The notes below the pieces were generated by a model. The model ran no database searches. It was not told the origin of the DNA and saw only the letters and a program-made list of their open reading frames with translations. Of a stretch of 64,000 nucleotides of DNA, positions 27,851 through 41,099 are shown piece after piece. Position 1 is the first letter of the stretch, and each line of letters begins with the position of its first letter. Source of the stretch: Argentina anserina (taxonomy: Eukaryota; Streptophyta; Magnoliopsida; Rosales; Rosaceae); assembly GCF_933775445.1 (NCBI RefSeq), contig NC_065876.1, forward strand, positions 11,904,001 to 11,968,000. The letters are read 5' to 3'. The position numbers and the translations under genes are program-made.

Positions 27851-28179
27851 CTTTGTTTTGTTATTGTTTTCTGCCATTTTTTGTGTGGCTATTGTTTACA
27901 AAAATATGTGCAGGTACACAGTTTGGTCAATTTCCTTCTGGTGCAATCTAAATGCTCCTTTAGTTCGGCAAACGTTCCTAGCTACTTTCTACTATGATGG
28001 AATCTAGAAATGTACTCCAATCACGAGATTGTCAACTATGCACTAATCTGAGGGGGTATTGCCGTATGGTTCGCAAGTTTAGCATGATCAACAACTATGG
28101 ACCAACTTGAGGCGCTGAGGGGTTGTTGGATCGAGCCGCTTATTACAAATAATGACTTAGGAGTTAGGAAGTTGATCTA

Positions 28180-28181
<2 letters not shown>

Positions 28182-28225
<44 letters not shown>
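28182..28225. repeat. (TA)n microsatellite upstream of the thionin-like gene
   Basis: About 44 bases of alternating TA, ending about 158 bases before the ATG at 28383. It could serve as the TATA region of that gene. Confidence 0.85.
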
Positions 28226-28228
<3 letters not shown>

Positions 28229-28382
28229 ACCTAGCTTATTACACAGAGATGCGTCTTACTGTCTCAGTATATATTCCCATGCCATTTCATCACAGAACTC
28301 TGCACCATATTCACTGAAGACCAGCCTCCTAGCTAGTTTTATACAACCATCTAAAAGAGTATACCTAGTAGTGTTGTCAAAT

Positions 28383-28825
28383 ATGGTGATGAAGGGTGTG
28401 CTTGTGGTGCTAACTATGGTGATTTTGTTCATCAGCACTGTAAACGCAGTAGATAAGGATTGCGAAAACGATTGCCTCTATTATTGCTGGGAAAATGAAA
28501 GATGTTTCTTTAAATGTGTAATACAGTGTCCCGGAAACTCTCTAAAACCCTTGGATCACGATCAGCATTTCTACTACTGCAAACTTGGTTGCTCAACAGC
28601 GCAGTGCCTCAAATATAAGGATGGTACGTATGAACTCATTCGATCTATTTATCTCTTCCCAGTGTTTCTATCTTTGTCCGTACAGCTCACAACATATATA
28701 TCTACACACCCACTGACCCACAAATGGCAAATGGCTAATGTGTTTTCATGACAGATAAACTGAAGTTGGAAAGCTGCATGCATAACTGCGCGCACAGAAC
28801 TTGCAACATCGATCAAAACTCCTAG
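28383..28825 (+). CDS. Secreted Cys-rich thionin-like peptide
   Basis: Two exons, 28383-28623 and 28755-28825, joined across GT-AG within an Asp codon, total 312 nt = 103 residues plus stop. Residues 1-22 are a clear signal peptide (two close ATGs, 28383 and 28389, either usable). The mature part has twelve Cys in a regular series of CxxxC-type pairs. The block YYCKLGCSTAQC is typical of plant thionin-like proteins, and the second exon supplies the last three Cys. The family is related to antimicrobial thionins but acidic thionin-like members have no proven toxicity. Longer plus-frame starts in the (TA)n repeat upstream are not credible. Confidence 0.78.
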
Positions 28826-30116
28826 TCCTAATACGTACTGTACAGGTGTATCAAACTATATATCAATTGTAGAATCCTACATAAAATTGAGGGATATGGA
28901 ACATGGCATGATATATAATACTGCATGCATGGGAATATCGTTCAATAAAATGGCTCGAATTTAACGTACGTGTTTGACATGTTCAGAAAAATAACAGATT
29001 ATATAGATTATAGCTAGATCGACTATATATGTGGGAAAATAGAGATCAATACTCCTCTTCATGCATGTACTCGATCATTTTGTCATACACTTATGCATCT
29101 CTTGGGACATAATTCACATAAACAGACACAAGCATATATATAATAAACGTACGGCTAATTAAGATGTTTAAGGAGAACAGCTATTGTGCATCCAACTGCA
29201 AAATTTAAGTTTATATATAGCAGGAGAGGGCTAAAAGAAAGGCTTCAAAAGTACCTTTGATATGATGATTAATTAGCATTATGTTGCAGTAAACGTTTAT
29301 GACGCTAAGAATGTGACGAGTTCGATATCAAAGTGGTGGCAGATAACGCTAAACTGCCATAATTTTTTGATCTGTAGCTAAATTGAGCTCTAGAGAAGCT
29401 AACCGCACATCCAGAAAAGCTTAACGGTCGATGCTCACAGCTCACTTATAGACATAGTCCAAAAACATCAAGGTCGTAAGTCGTAACTCGTAAGAACCAC
29501 AGAGCGGGCATGCAGCTTAAATCTAATTTCCAGCTCAAAGCAGATGGAACACACCTCCATATAGGATTCATGAAGAGACTAGCAATAACATCGGCGGTAG
29601 GGCATCTGAACATATCAGCATGCAACTCGTCAGCAAGGTACATAACTACTCAACGAGATCCACCGACCACCGCGCCGGAGTAACTAATTGTCTGAGCGAT
29701 CAGATTATTTTTACATTTGGTGAACTACTCATGAGCTGCCATCAGTCCATCACAAGTTGGTACCTGGAATAAGGGGCGCCAGAAATTTAATTTGGAAACC
29801 ACAATACGTTTATCGGTTTATAACTACAAAATTAATATAATCCAGTAGGAATCGAACGAAATACGTACAGCTGGTGCACCCATAACTTAACAATGTGCTA
29901 GCTTCCGTTCCAAAGTATCATGCGCGCAAACCTAGCTAATACCAGAACGTTAACCAAAACATGTCTAAACTATAAACTAACAAAGATCTCATCGGTGATC
30001 CAAATAGAAAGGGACTTCAGGTGCCCCAAAAATCTAAGTAAGCGTTCGATCGATCATTCCAACAAATCACTAGTACTAGTACGAGTACGTACAGTTCAAT
30101 TCGGTATGATTGGTCA
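28826..30116. other. Intergenic, no gene recognised
   Basis: AT-rich sequence between the thionin-like gene and the CACTA element. No family resemblance in either strand; contains the 3' UTR of the peptide gene. Confidence 0.45.
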
Positions 30117-30119
30117 TTG

Positions 30120-30560
30120 CACTAGTGGAAAACAACGCTTAAGAGACGGACAAATTTAGTCTCTTAAGAATCCCAATCCGTCTCATAAGTACTTAAGAGG
30201 GGAATAGTTCGTCGCTTAAGCTTCGTCGCGTAGGCCTTGTCGCATAGGTGCTAGCAAGGTGACACAAGATGTTCGTTGCTTAAGTGAAGATCTTATGCGG
30301 TGAAAGGTTAGTTTAGTCGTAACCGCTTATGCGACGAATGTAGTACCGTAAACGACGAAACGTCCATCTCCTTTTTACTTAAGAGGCAAGTGTGGTTTCG
30401 TCACTTAAGTGGTTAGTGAGTTAGGGCGGCAGAACCCATTGTTCTTAAACGGCTGTTTTTTCGTCGTTTTGTACTTAAACGTCAACTAAATTTCGTCTCT
30501 TAAGTGGAGTGTGATCTTAGACGGCGAAATTGTTATATACTTAAGAGGCGCCATGTTTCA
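30120..30560. repeat. CACTA left subterminal repeat array
   Basis: Repeated, inverted and direct copies of words such as CTTAAGAGGCG, TTAAGTGG and CGTCGCTTAAG, matching those at 41100-41422. Confidence 0.8.
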
Positions 30561-30814
30561 TCTGAGTATGCTGACGAATCCATTTGTCGATTAGTTCTAT
30601 ATAATACTCATATTAATTATTTTTAATTACACTTAAATATATATATAATTATTTATTGATATTCTTAATAATTAGACTAATGGACATATTTTGGAAAAAA
30701 TACCAACTTAATATGAAATAAGCAACATTGTTCACACAAGTACCAGAAAAAAAAACCATGGAATTGACATCAATTTGTCCATGCAAAAACAATCTTCTAC
30801 AAACCTAAATGAGT

Positions 30815-32676
30815 CTAGCTTGAGATGTTCGTGTCCATGTTGACATTTCCTCCAGAATGTGCACTAGAATATTGAGACATAAGAAACTCAAGTTGAGTCC
30901 TCATTCTCTGAACCTCTTCATCAAGCTCTATAGTCTTTGCCTCAGCACTTTCAGCCCTTCCCTAAGCCTTTTCAGCCCTCTCAGTGACCTCACGTAGTCT
31001 CTCTTCCATATTCGGTCGAGAACGTGAAGTGGAAGAGGTGGAAGATTGGCTCTTATCTTTGATGCTTGCATGTGTCCAAGACCACGCAGCTCCCCCCCTT
31101 TTCTTGTTCCAAGTCCAAATTCAAGCAGTCCATACTAAGCCTCTAGACCAAAAGGTGGGATCTGGTCATTAGGGGTGTCAGGATTTTTACTTATAAAATC
31201 ATTCTTCAATCTTGCGGCTTCATCCCTCATCTTCTTCTGTAAGTGTAAGACGACAAGCATTCAACATTGTTTACAATTGTGTTTTACATCAGTCTAAACA
31301 TTCAATAAACAATAAACAATGTAGGGCATGCACTAAATAGTTGTTAAGAAAACATGTCATTTACTAACAAAAAATATTTGTAAGTCTTCAATCATACCAA
31401 CAATAGCAGCATCTAAAATTAGTTTAGGAACAACATAGTTGTTATAATAGTCAGGAACCCTTAAGCAACAAGTGTGGTATATATATACATATGTATAACA
31501 TACAATTAGTACAAAAACTCAATTTTCATATAATTTAAATCACTTACCCCATTTGTAGCAGCTTCCTCCTCCTTGGAGGCAGCATAAGACTCCTCATAAC
31601 CTGAAATGACAAAAAGTTCATCACCTTTATCTCTAAATGCAGCCATCCTGTAGACGATCGGTTTCCGCCTTGCATGGTGTTCCATTTTCCTCTTTTTACG
31701 GTTGTTCGTGTTAGCGACTGAGCGTCTCTATTATACACAACCATCAACATTAATAAAAAACATAAATAAGAAGATAGGACTATGACTTATACAACTTTGT
31801 TATGATATATACGACTGATGCTTAATTACATTGACTTAATCAGTTCTATTTTAATTCATAGAGGCAAACCACTTATACGTTTACAGTTTACCTTAACAAT
31901 TGGTGACTCAAAGTGTTGACAAAGCCACACCCACTCATCTTGCCTGTGACAAAGCTCCAAAGGGAGCTCTTTACTCCCATAAGTCTTATAGTGGGCAGCA
32001 AAGTCCCCCTTCCAGTCTACAAATATTTTTCTCGCTTTTTTTGGATCCACGCCCACATGTCGTCGTTCTCATAATCAATAACAAAGAACAACTGTAACAT
32101 AATCACGACAACAATCATTATACCAATTAGTTTTAATAATTTACAAATAAACTATAAGAAAATAGGACTTCTACAACTTACCGAAAGACAATCTATCACC
32201 TTTGTCTTCTCATCCAGATGACATTCTTCCCAATTTGTTGTCTTCATTGCAACTTTTCCCCGTATGCAGCTGCCAATACAACTGACCAAGAGGCTGTTAC
32301 AATCCTGTGAGTCAGGTCTCATGATGAGTTCCTTCTCATAGACCACCTGGATCTTCCCTGATGCTCTAATAATATCTCCAAGTTTTTTGTTGTTCACCAA
32401 CTCCCGTTTGCGTTTTGGGGGAGGGTCTTCAATCCCACTTTTTGAGAGCCGAATACTAATCAAAGGAGGGTCATCCTCAGATCGTTCCATTGGTATCTCA
32501 CCAAATAGGTCATCCTCATCTGAGAGTGGGGGAGCCGTTGCAGCAACTGTTCCCATTATGGTAGTCACAGTGGGCTGCGATGACTCCGTTGAAGCACCAT
32601 TGTGTTGTCGTACAACCGCTTCTCTAAAGAGGCATTCAGCGTCTTTCCAAGCCTTTCTCTTCCTCCCACCAGGCAT
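30815..32676 (-). pseudogene. CACTA second gene (TnpA-like, transposase_24 type), broken
   Basis: Starts MPGGRKRKAWKDAECLFREA at 32676 and continues through an acidic middle to KLGDIIRASGKIQVVYEKEL. This leads into the first exon end near 32180. Further exons: PKKARKIFVDWKGDFAAHYK (about 32040), LCHRQDEWVWLCQHFESPIV (about 31950), NNRKKRKMEHHARRKPIVYR (about 31690). The C-terminal coiled coil TIELDEEVQRMRTQLEFLMS ends at the stop 30815-30817. The coiled coil is cut by an in-frame TAG at about 30963. This layout (basic DNA-binding part, W..L......W region, C-terminal coiled coil) is usual for the second gene of plant CACTA elements, whose product binds subterminal repeats. Exact splice sites were not all resolved. 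Confidence 0.7.
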
Positions 32677-33101
32677 GTTGTGAGCTGAATCAAGATAAAA
32701 CCCCAAATCAGTGCAATCTAGATAACTTAATGAGATTGAAATATAAACAAATAACTTAAGTAGATTGAAACAACTCTATATATAATTAAAGACTATATCT
32801 GGAGGGTTTCTAATCTATAACTTAATTAGTTATAATGATTATACTCTTGATTGTAACTCATCATCCGAATGGAAAAGCTCCACTTCTCCAATCCAGAGCA
32901 AAAAACAAAAAAACAAAAAACAGAAGACAAAATTAACATACAAAGATAAAGAGTAGGATGTGTTCTAACTTGAGATTGAGAGTTTGGACAATCCTACAAA
33001 CACTGAGCAAATTAAACAAAAATATGAAAATGTTAATACAACCACTTAAGACAAAATAACCTCCTGAACGGCTATTGAAAACTGAGCAAACTAAGCATAT
33101 T

Positions 33102-34653
33102 TGATAGAGCGTTGGTTAAAACGTCTATAATAAACCCTGTAAAACATCATCGTTAGTATAGAATAAGCAGGGATCGTTCTTTCCGGAAAATTGAAGGGAA
33201 CTCTAAACTTTTAGTGTTAACAAATAATGGGGGGTTTGAGATTAACTACTAAAATAAAACCTAAATTATTATTTACATGATCGACTTCTCTTTAACAAAC
33301 TTAAACCAAATTTACCATTACACCACATAATTACAAGTTTGAACCTATCATGCATTCTAATTCGACCAATTACATACTTTTTAGACACCAATACAATTAG
33401 AGCCTTAGGGGATCATCTAATCGTGCAAGATTTCAATTAACATTTAGATTGACTTAGGGCCTAATCTAAATTTGCATACAATCGAATTCAATAACACTTA
33501 GAGTAGAAATCAAACAAGATTACATTTAAGCACCAAATCTTTGTTGGAGACATGTTTCATGTATGGCGTCACCCACCATGATTTCACATGCAAATTTCCA
33601 AAATTTTTACCACTTTTAATCAACACAAATCAAACCTACTTAAGGCATGATTCGATTTGTGTCAATATGGTTGATGAATCTAGCACTCAAACACAATCTT
33701 AGGGAATGCATCCAAGCACTAAATCCATATGCACATATCTGAAAATTATCTAAAAATATGAGAAAGATGATTAGAACACAACAATAGAAATACAAACTCA
33801 TTAATTATAGCAAATATCCAAAAATCCAATAAAACAATCTGAAAATTTCAATTCTTAATACAAAACAATAATCACACACAAACATCATACTACAATCTTT
33901 ATAGACAAAGTATTGTAAAAAAAATCAAAAAACGAACAAACCCGTGGAGATGAGTTGCGAGAATCACACGTTGTAGGAACCTTGGAGGTGTGTTTTCAAT
34001 GGTGATTTCGGTGGAGATGAAATTTGTATATAGGGGAGAATGGCTTGTTGTTTTGGTGAAGGATGTTTGAGGTAGTATTTTGGTAGAGTTTTGGCTCTTG
34101 AATGCAAAGGAGAAGTGATCATATTTGAGAGGTGAAGCCATGTATATATAGAGGAAAGATGGAGGGTTTGAAATTGCTTCTTTCTTCCTATAATAATCCC
34201 ATGCTTTAATCCCTTAAATCATGGAAAATTTTATTCCCTAAAACATGCCATGCTTTAATCCTTAAAACATGGAAAGTTTTATTCCCTAAAACATGCCATG
34301 CTTTAATCCCTAACATGCCATGTTTTATGCCTTTAATGATCATCTTCTATTTAATTGTTGCATGACTTGGCTCCATTTTTTTTTCTTTAATTATCTCTGC
34401 AATCCAATCTGAAAATAAGAAAATAAAATTATAAGTAAGAGATAATTAGTTTCAAAACCTAACAATGATTCCTAGTCAAACTAGGACTCTAAACCAATTA
34501 TGCGTTTTAACTCATGTAAGCACAAAAATGCATCCAATACCGCTCAAGACTCTTACTACGACTCAATGACTCAATAGTACAACAATAAGGGCTAAGCAAA
34601 GTACAAATTGAGGTAAAAATGTGTTAAGAACGTCGCACAAAGTGCTCATATCA
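33102..34653 (-). mobile_element. Solo LTR (non-autonomous LTR retrotransposon relic) nested in the CACTA
   Basis: Read on minus it begins TGATATGAGCACTTTGTGCG and ends ...GCTCTATCA, so it has TG...CA ends. It is flanked by 5-bp duplications ATATT (33097-33101 and 34654-34658). Length 1,552 bp with no gag or pol similarity, and no second LTR copy nearby, so it looks like a solo LTR or a non-coding element. A short frame at 33899-34141 is not convincing. Confidence 0.78.
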
Positions 34654-34658
34654 ATATT

Positions 34659-35379
34659 TCACAGCAAATCTCAATATATAATATCTGGGGGTTTTGCTCA
34701 TCTCTTTGATTCAAGCATCAACCTTTATAAATTTACACAAACACTAGCCAAGATCCGACCTATACTTAATTGAAAAAGGGACAAGAAACTACAAAACATA
34801 TTTGGCTTTCACTATTAAATCCAATAAAGTAAAGAGCTTGAAACTCATGATGCAATACCAGCATATAAAAGCCACAAATCTGGAAATAGAACCCTAGATA
34901 TGCATTGAAACAAACCATTATATAATGGAATAAGAGAATTTGGGGAAAGAGACGAACCTTGGGTTTCGTTTGTGGCCAAGACAGAGAGCAATTAGGGATT
35001 AGATAATTTAGAGAGGAAATCTGGGTCTAATATCTAGGGATTTCAGGATTGAATAGGTTGGGTATGACTAACAAGGAGATTTGTGAGCTGATTGAGAGAG
35101 AAAATAATTTTGGGGATCTAGGGATGGAAAGAGCCTACTGTTTTACTAGAAATATCGGGCCTATATATATATAGACCACTTAAGCGGCGATTGTTTTGGC
35201 AGCATCAGTTTTAATTTTGGGCTAAAAATAATGGTGGGAAAGATACCGCGCGCCTTAAATTTTGTGTTATGCGATGAAATCCTTTTCTCAAATGAAAACA
35301 TGATTTAGAATCTCTACATTTATTAATACACAATTATACATTATAATTATCATGAAATAATTTTTTCTTGTTTCTTTTT
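34659..35379. other. 5' region of the CACTA second gene
   Basis: Non-coding part of the CACTA between the solo LTR and the foldback insertion; includes one more ACTTAAGCGGCG word near 35181. Confidence 0.5.
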
Positions 35380-36459
35380 GAGTATTTTTCATCAACAATC
35401 CCTTAATTATGGTGTACCTACCAATGTGATACCTCAACTCTTAATCGTACCAATGTGATACTCAGACTCTAGTATTGCTATCATTGAAGTACTTCCGTCA
35501 GTTTTTTTTTCAACTTCTCCGTCATCTTGGTGACGTGGCAAGTACGTGAGACCCACAAAGAGGGTTAAAAGACAAAATTAACCTCATCTGAGAGAAACAA
35601 TATTTTTCCGGCCCTTTACCTTGAGAAAGACACCCAACAATTTCAATTTTGGCGCCAATTTTCCCTCCATACTCCTTAATTTGTGTCTCTTATCTAAATT
35701 AAAGAACTACCGCCAACCAGTCGACCATAATCTGATAAAACATAGATCAATCTCATTTTCTATTTTTACCCTAGCACTTGTTAAACTAACAGAATAAATA
35801 TAGAAATTTATATGGAACATCTCATTTCCACAATCTCATAAGAATATAGAAACACATAACTTAACGAAATTCAAATACATGTGTTAAGTACCATTAGTTC
35901 TTAAAAGCAAAAATCATGGCAGATCAATATAAAAGGTGGCAACTAATGATACTTAACACATGTATTTGAATTTCGTTAAGTTATGTGTTTCTATATTCTT
36001 ATGAGATTGTGGAAATGAGATGTTCCATATAATTTTCTATATTTATTCTGTTAGTTTAACAAGTGCTAGGGTAAAAATAGAAAATGAGATTGATCTATGT
36101 TTTATCAGATTGTGGTCGACTGGTTGGCGGTAGTTCTTTAGTTTAGATAAGAGACACAAATTAAGGAGTATGGAGGGAAAATTAGCGTCAAAATTGGAAT
36201 TGTTGGGTGTCTTTCTCAAGGTAAAGGGCCGGAAAAATATTGTTTCTCTCAGATGGGGTTAATTTTATCTTTTAACCTTCTTTGTGGGCCTCACGTACTT
36301 GCCACGTCACCAAGATGACGGAGAAGTTGAAAAAAAACTGACGGAAGTACTTCAATGATAGCAATACTAGAGTCTGGGTATCACATTGGTACGATTAAGA
36401 GTTGAGGTATCACATTGGTAGGTACACCATAATTGAGGGATTGTTGGTGAAAAATACTC
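35380..36459. mobile_element. Foldback (long palindromic) MULE-type element nested in the CACTA
   Basis: Two inverted arms of about 520 bp (35380-35899 and 35941-36459) surround a loop of about 41 bp. Ends are GAGTATTTTTCA and its inverse. The 9-bp target duplication TTTCTTTTT is perfect (35371-35379 and 36460-36468). The arms differ at only a handful of positions by eye. The subterminal block GAGTTGAGGTATCACATTGG closely matches GAGTTGAGGTACTACATTGG at the right end of the MULE (about 16301-16320), pointing to a shared transposase. No coding capacity. Confidence 0.95.
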
Positions 36460-36656
36460 TTTCTTTTTAGTTTTTGATCTTCATTACGATACAGTATTCG
36501 GGATTTCATGATTTCATATCAATCTTGCATTATCATTAATTAATGTTGATTATGTCTTTATATCAACAAGTAGAATAGTTCATAACATTCTGGAATTCAT
36601 ACATGTTAACTAGAATTATATTACACGTAAAAGTTTAAACATACATTAATTAGTAC

Positions 36657-39600
36657 TCAATCATTTTCTTCATAATCCTCATCAGCGTCCTCATCCTCAT
36701 CTTCATCCTCATCTTCATTTTCATCTTCATCATTAATGAAGTCTTCTTCTATGGGGGAATGTACGGTAGAGGATTGAAATCAAACTCTATAGGAACGTAT
36801 TCAGACGCTTGAAAGTGTATCTCGTTGTTGATGCAAATGTTATTTGTGACATGGATGGCTGAGGTAGAAGGCTCTTGATATGGTTCAATAGCCATATTAT
36901 CAATATCTTGCTCTGCACCCTGTGCAAGTGTTCTTGCATCAAAAATATTTCTATGTGACATCATGTTTACCACTTTCCAACCGCGGCCCAATTTCGGATC
37001 ATCAAGATAGAACACTTATTTTGCCATGGTTGCAAGAATAAATGGCTCATTTTCATACCAGCTTGTGTGTGTATTCACTGATAATAGGCCATGATCCAAT
37101 CTGGTACTCCTCCGAACACTTGGGTCAGTATTGAACCATCTACACTTAAACAAAACAACCGGCATACGAGATCCATACAGTAGTTCAATAACATAAACAA
37201 GGACCCCATAGTATGGTGGTCCTCCATTCTTATCCTCTACCATGAAGCCACAGTTTTGTGTCTTCTTCCCTTGATCTAAAAATTATGTCAGAAACCTTAC
37301 GCCGTTCACTACACAAGCCGCATATACATTATGTGATTGTGGCATACTGGCCAAATGTTGCATCTGCGGGGAGTACAACTGACTGTTTTCTCGTTGCAAC
37401 TTTCTCATCTGAGAAAAATATCAATCACACACATGTTAGAAATGACTAGTCAAAAATTGTTGTTCTCTTTTTTGTGACAAAATAAATATTAAAATTTTAC
37501 GTACCCATTTCTTGAAATATTTAGGAAATGATCTCTTGTGCGTCTCTTCTGGGTGATCGTCACCATTATCCTCAAGTTGTTTCAAATGATACTCCATAAA
37601 ATCTTGAACTTCATCACAATATTGCAGTACGCTCCAATAGGCCTCAATCAGTTCATATTGGCTAAGAGTTTCTGACTGTGGTAAGTTACCATACATTCTT
37701 ACATCTTTTGAAACAACTGAAAGGTTAAATGTAGGTTCATTGGAGGCAGCACGTGACTCTGTGTCATCTATATCATGGAGATACATATTGCAGTAGGTTA
37801 CACACTCGTGTGAAATGTACGCAGTTGTAATGGAACCTTCTGGGTTCGCTCGATTTCTGACATAACCTTTATAAACCCCAAGTTGTCTTAAAACAAAAAA
37901 CATAGTTAGAAAGTTATACACTGTATATAATTAAAAATATGATATGGTAAACATACACATATATTTTACCTTTCTATGGGAAATATCCAGGTATAGTGTA
38001 CTGGGCCAGTAAGCAGAACTTGGTCGGGAAGGTGGACCATGAGGTGAACCATGATATCAAAAAAGGCAGGGGGAAAAATCCTCTCTAATTTGCAAAGGAT
38101 GTATACAATCTCTTCTTTCAATTTTAAGAGATCTGACTTCTTCACTTCTCTAGTGCATAACTTTTGCCACCAGTTGGACAAGGCTACTAATGGCTCTACT
38201 ACATCAGAATGCAGATATGGTCTAATTACCACTGGAAGAAGTCGTTGCATTAAAACATGACTGTCATGAGTCTTCAACCCAATTATCTTTTGTTCCTCCA
38301 CCTTAACACATCGCGCTATATTTGCTGCATACCCTTGAGGATATTTAACATCATGAAACCACTTGAAAACCCAAGGTTTTAAAGATGGCTTCACCTCGTA
38401 AGGTGCAATAGGCATTTCCACTTTTGTCCCCGTCTTTTTTAACCACAAGTGTTCACGCAAGCCCATCTTTTCCAAATCCACCCGAGCTTTGATATTATCT
38501 TTTGTCTTATCTTTAAGATCCAGAGTTGTTCCCACAACGCTGTCGCTTACATTCTTCTCTATGTGCATGACATCTAAGCTGTTTCTATGTATCGATTTTA
38601 ACCAATAAGGCAATTCAAAAAATATACTCTTATGCTGCCAACACGCAAGATGCTTTGGGCGTTTTGTTTTTTTATATATATTAGGATTACCGCTAAGCGG
38701 TCCGAAATCGAAAGAGTTCATCTTGTCCAAAACTTCATCTCCAGACCATTTCTGGGGCTGTGTATCCCACTCTTCAGTACCATCGAATGCAGACGCATCA
38801 AACTGCCATTCGTGATCAACTGGAAGCCATCTTCAGTGACCCATGTAACACACCTTACCAGCATGCCAACTAGAATTAACATTGTCCAAGCAGATAGGAC
38901 AAGCTTTGTATCCGTGCGTGGTTTGAGAAGACAACATCCCGTAAGCAGGAAAATCACTGATAGTCCACATAGTTGCTGCTCTCATTCTGAATGAAGACTG
39001 ACTATGCCTGTCAAAAGTTGCCTTTCCATTATTCCTTAGATCTTTCACCTCATCAATCAATGGTCTCAAGTACACATCTAGACACTTTCCCGGGGACTTG
39101 GGACCTGGGATCAACAAAGTCAGTATATTGAATTCCTTCTTCATACACATCCAAGGAGGCAAATTGTATGGCACAACAATAACTGGCCAAGTACTATGAG
39201 TAGAGCTCATGTTTCCCCAAGGATTGAATCCGTCTGTGCTGAGTCCGAGCCTTACATTTCGAACATCTGCTGCAAAATCAGGAAACTGTCTATCAAAATG
39301 TTTCCAAGCCTCACCATCAGAAGGGTGTTTGAGAACATCATCATCATCATCATCCCTTGCCCTCCCATGCCATCTCATCGCCTCTGCAGTGTGCGAGGCC
39401 ATGTATAAACGTTGCAGCCTAGGTGTCAATGGGAAATAACGAAGCACCTTCATAGGGACATTTTTCCTTTGATACAGAGATGATGGTTTCCATCGAGATT
39501 CATTGCAAACCGGACATTCATCATAATCTTTATAATCTCCATAAAACAATTCACAGTTATATTTGCATGCGTCTATTTTCACATACTCAAGGCCGAGGCC

Positions 39601-40224
39601 ATCAAGAATCTTTTTTGTCTTATAATAAATGTCAGGAAGTAAGTTTTCTGGGGGCAACAAACGCTTAATATACTGAAAAATTTCATCATAACTGACATTC
39701 GACCATTTATGCCTCACTTTTAACTGCATTTGTGACATCAAGGCACTCAAAACAGTCTCTGAACAACCAGGATACAATGGGGTTTGCGCTTGCGTGAGCA
39801 ACCTCTTATACTTATCAAAATCACTAGTGTCAATGGGTACATCAAATTCCTCAGCTTGATCATATCTCGAAACATATGGAAAATTATCAACTAGCATGTT
39901 CATAGTGGGGTCCATAGAAAGGCCGCCAATACCACTAGATGTCCCAGCCTGATGACTGTAACTTGCTTGGAATTCAACTGGGGTAGGATAAGTAGCTACT
40001 TCACCATGGTCTGTCCATGTTGTATAACTCTGCCACATACCATAATGTGATAAGTGCTGATACATAACTGAATCAGTTACATACTCGTTGCAGCAACACA
40101 TTCTACACGAACACTTGTACCATTCAGCTCCATTACCCTGGTTTCTTGCATAGTTCACAAAATTATAGATTCCCATTATATAAAGAGGGTCCTCCCTCCC
40201 TAGCAGCATCCAACTTTTATCCAT
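36657..40224 (-). pseudogene. CACTA transposase TnpD (tnp2 family), nonsense-mutated
   Basis: N-terminal transposase-associated domain MDKSWMLLGREDPLYIMGIY with Cys/His cluster (CSCRMCCCNEYV, about residues 39-50), then the Tnp2 core (LLPPENLLPDIYYKTKKILD, CPVCNESRW, FNPWGNMSSTHSTWPVIVVP, CPICLDN). A TGA at 38833-38835 replaces Arg in the family's GHRR motif, and the same frame continues RWLPVDHEWQFDA. The DUF4218-like part follows (SLDVMHIEKNVSDSVVGTTL, MVHLPDQV). After an intron come LGVYKGYVRNRANPEGS, and a DUF4216 part with a TAA near 37285. Another TAA stands at 37016-37018, replacing Gln in ATMAKQVFYLDDP. The acidic Asp/Glu tail ending at 36657 lies in a shifted frame. At least three nonsense changes and one frameshift make it inactive. 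Confidence 0.9.
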
Positions 40225-41099
40225 GTTATTTGTATGTTGTCATAATAAAAACTAAATAATAAGCACAAAAAATGTACATATGTGTTTCTCCATCACCTTA
40301 TGCCTCCGGTTAGGGCCCTAATCTCATTCAGGAAAAAATGACTTTGTTTGACAGTTTGTAGTTGTATTTTCATTCTCGTTCATGAGAAAATTTCGGCAGC
40401 ATCTCCCTACAGTTCCTCAAGTGCACGAATATTTATACCTAAACGAAAGCGGGAGATCGTGCCAAAATATATCCCACTATCGAAAACGAAAACACTAGAA
40501 CTACAAACTATGAAACAAAGTCCTCTTTTCCCAAACTGTCCAAAAATAGGACAATTCAAGAATCATGTATGATTCTGAAATCATACATAATTCCCAAATG
40601 AGATTTCTAAGGCTAACTATCGAGAATGAAAGAATTATGCATTATTCCATACGTCATACTACTAAACACAACATAATCAAACGATTGTGTATATAATTAA
40701 CACAAATACAAATTAGCAACATACAATACAATAACAAGTGAATTGTTGGAATTCATCACTGGAAAAATAATTGAAATTATAGAGAATAATATCTTATACC
40801 AAGTTAGAATCTAGTGGGTGGACCAAATTAAGTATTTTATCATGCAAATGACAAACAATATGAATCAATGACAAGAATCATTCACACAAAAAAATTATAG
40901 AGAAAACATGAGAGAATGGTTAAAATGAGAGATTAAGTGATCATACCAAGCAATAAGCTACTGGGTAGAGGCCGTGGAGCAAGAGAAAGGTTTAGAAGAC
41001 CATTGTAGGCCACTTCCATAGCATAAAATGGAAATCGCCGCCTACATTTGACAAGCAACTTTTGAGGTTTTTTTCCTGTCTGTTTTAGATCTGGGTTTA

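Noticed and set aside
28179..28382. Extending the thionin-like protein upstream to 28179
   Set aside because: The extension would translate the TA microsatellite into Ile-Tyr repeats; a proper signal peptide begins at 28383.
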